From Bradyrhizobium sp. (lineage in GTDB: Bacteria; Pseudomonadota; Alphaproteobacteria; Rhizobiales; Xanthobacteraceae), in NCBI GenBank assembly GCA_025960445.1, contig JAICIT010000131.1:1-7013 (forward strand): a DNA stretch of 7,013 bases. Direction: 5' to 3'. Position numbers and translations under genes: made by a program. Positions 6,636-7,013 of the stretch are shown here, in pieces. Below the pieces are notes generated by a model. It was not told where the DNA came from and made no database searches. It saw nothing but the letters and a program-made list of their open reading frames with translations. Position 1 is the stretch's first letter. Every line of letters begins with the position of its first letter.

Positions 6636-7013
6636 ATGCCAGCTCTCGCCTGCCCCGATCTCGACAACGGACCGCGGACCGACAGGTCCGCGACGGTGCG
6701 GATGTGCGCAGTCGCGCGGCAGGTACGGTCGATTGATGAGCTGATCCGCTTTGTGGTCTCGCCTGCGGGTGAGGTGATCCCGGACTTGAAGCGCAAGCTG
6801 CCCGGTCGCGGCATGTGGATTTCAGCTTCCCGCCGCGCGGTTGCGGAAGCTGTCCGGCGTCACCAATTTAGTAAGGGCTTCAAGCGCGAAGTCCGCGTTT
6901 CTCCCAGTCTCGCAACCGACACGGAAGCGCTGCTGGCGCGCAGCGCGATCGAGGCGCTTGCCATGGCCGCCAAGGCTGGCCAGGTGATAAGCGGCTTTGG
7001 CAAGGTCGAGGAA
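6636..7013 (+). CDS. YlxR (DUF448)-type RNA-binding protein with start of an L7Ae-like domain, 3' truncated by window
   Basis: An open frame of 126 codons with no stop before the window edge. Residues about 22-90 match the YlxR/DUF448 fold: VRMCAVARQVRSIDELIRFV, then VIPDLKRKLPGRGMWIS with the conserved GRG, then AEAVRRHQFSKGFKREV. From about 98 the sequence (LLARSAIEALAMAAKAGQVI, then SGFGKVEE) looks like the first helices of a ribosomal L7Ae/L30e-like domain, so this is probably the two-domain form usual in Rhizobiales. The exact role is unsettled; the family binds RNA and travels with nusA and infB. ATG 6636 is the only ATG in frame after the nusA stop and before the domain; AAGGAG at 6617-6622 is 13 bases upstream. 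A closer ATG at 6625 is in another frame and gives a 39-residue product of no recognisable type. Confidence 0.93.
   Translation, partial: MPALACPDLDNGPRTDRSATVRMCAVARQVRSIDELIRFVVSPAGEVIPDLKRKLPGRGMWISASRRAVAEAVRRHQFSKGFKREVRVSPSLATDTEALLARSAIEALAMAAKAGQVISGFGKVEE

Noticed and set aside
1..7013. CRISPR array, insertion sequence, attachment site or defence system
   Set aside because: No regularly spaced repeats, transposase or integrase sequence, or terminal inverted repeats are visible. Apart from the unexplained stretch after trmB, the content is housekeeping genes.

Overview
The window looks like chromosome from an alphaproteobacterium of the Bradyrhizobium / Rhodopseudomonas / Nitrobacter group (Rhizobiales). 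The evidence is the GC-rich sequence, protein sequences resembling that group (RimP with a long basic tail, NusA with two C-terminal repeat domains, a YlxR protein running into an L7Ae-like domain), and the gene order. All convincing genes are on the + strand and are mostly housekeeping.

Layout: (1) 2-208, the tail of a CorC/HlyC-type hemolysin-family protein. (2) 205-1815, lnt, apolipoprotein N-acyltransferase, overlapping the previous gene by ATGA. (3) 1816-1939, a short gap crossed by an arginine-rich 45-codon frame that overlaps the genes on both sides. (4) 1940-3070, a cytoplasmic M20 metallopeptidase of the glutamate-carboxypeptidase type. (5) 3070-3804, trmB, tRNA m7G46 methyltransferase, overlapping the peptidase gene by one base. 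(6) 3805-4220, a 416-base gap with an isolated hairpin, a possible promoter, and a strong intrinsic terminator about 120 bases before rimP, together resembling a rimP-operon attenuator leader. (7) 4221-6618, rimP and nusA, four bases apart. (8) 6636 to the window end, the ylxR-like RNA-binding protein, truncated by the window; infB would be expected next.

The left block (corC-lnt) serves the cell envelope. The right block (rimP-nusA-ylxR) is the conserved ribosome maturation and transcription elongation operon. trmB, a tRNA modification gene, lies between them. I see no mobile element, CRISPR array, tRNA or rRNA gene.

The points worth a second look are: an M20 peptidase where related genomes, as I remember them, carry an XRE regulator and metK between lnt and trmB; the bridging frame between lnt and the peptidase; a Glu-to-Gly change at a normally conserved TrmB position; the rimP leader with its terminator and an overlapping upstream hairpin; and an unexplained hairpin-bearing stretch after trmB that is open on both strands. 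I found no clear sign of a wholly new system.
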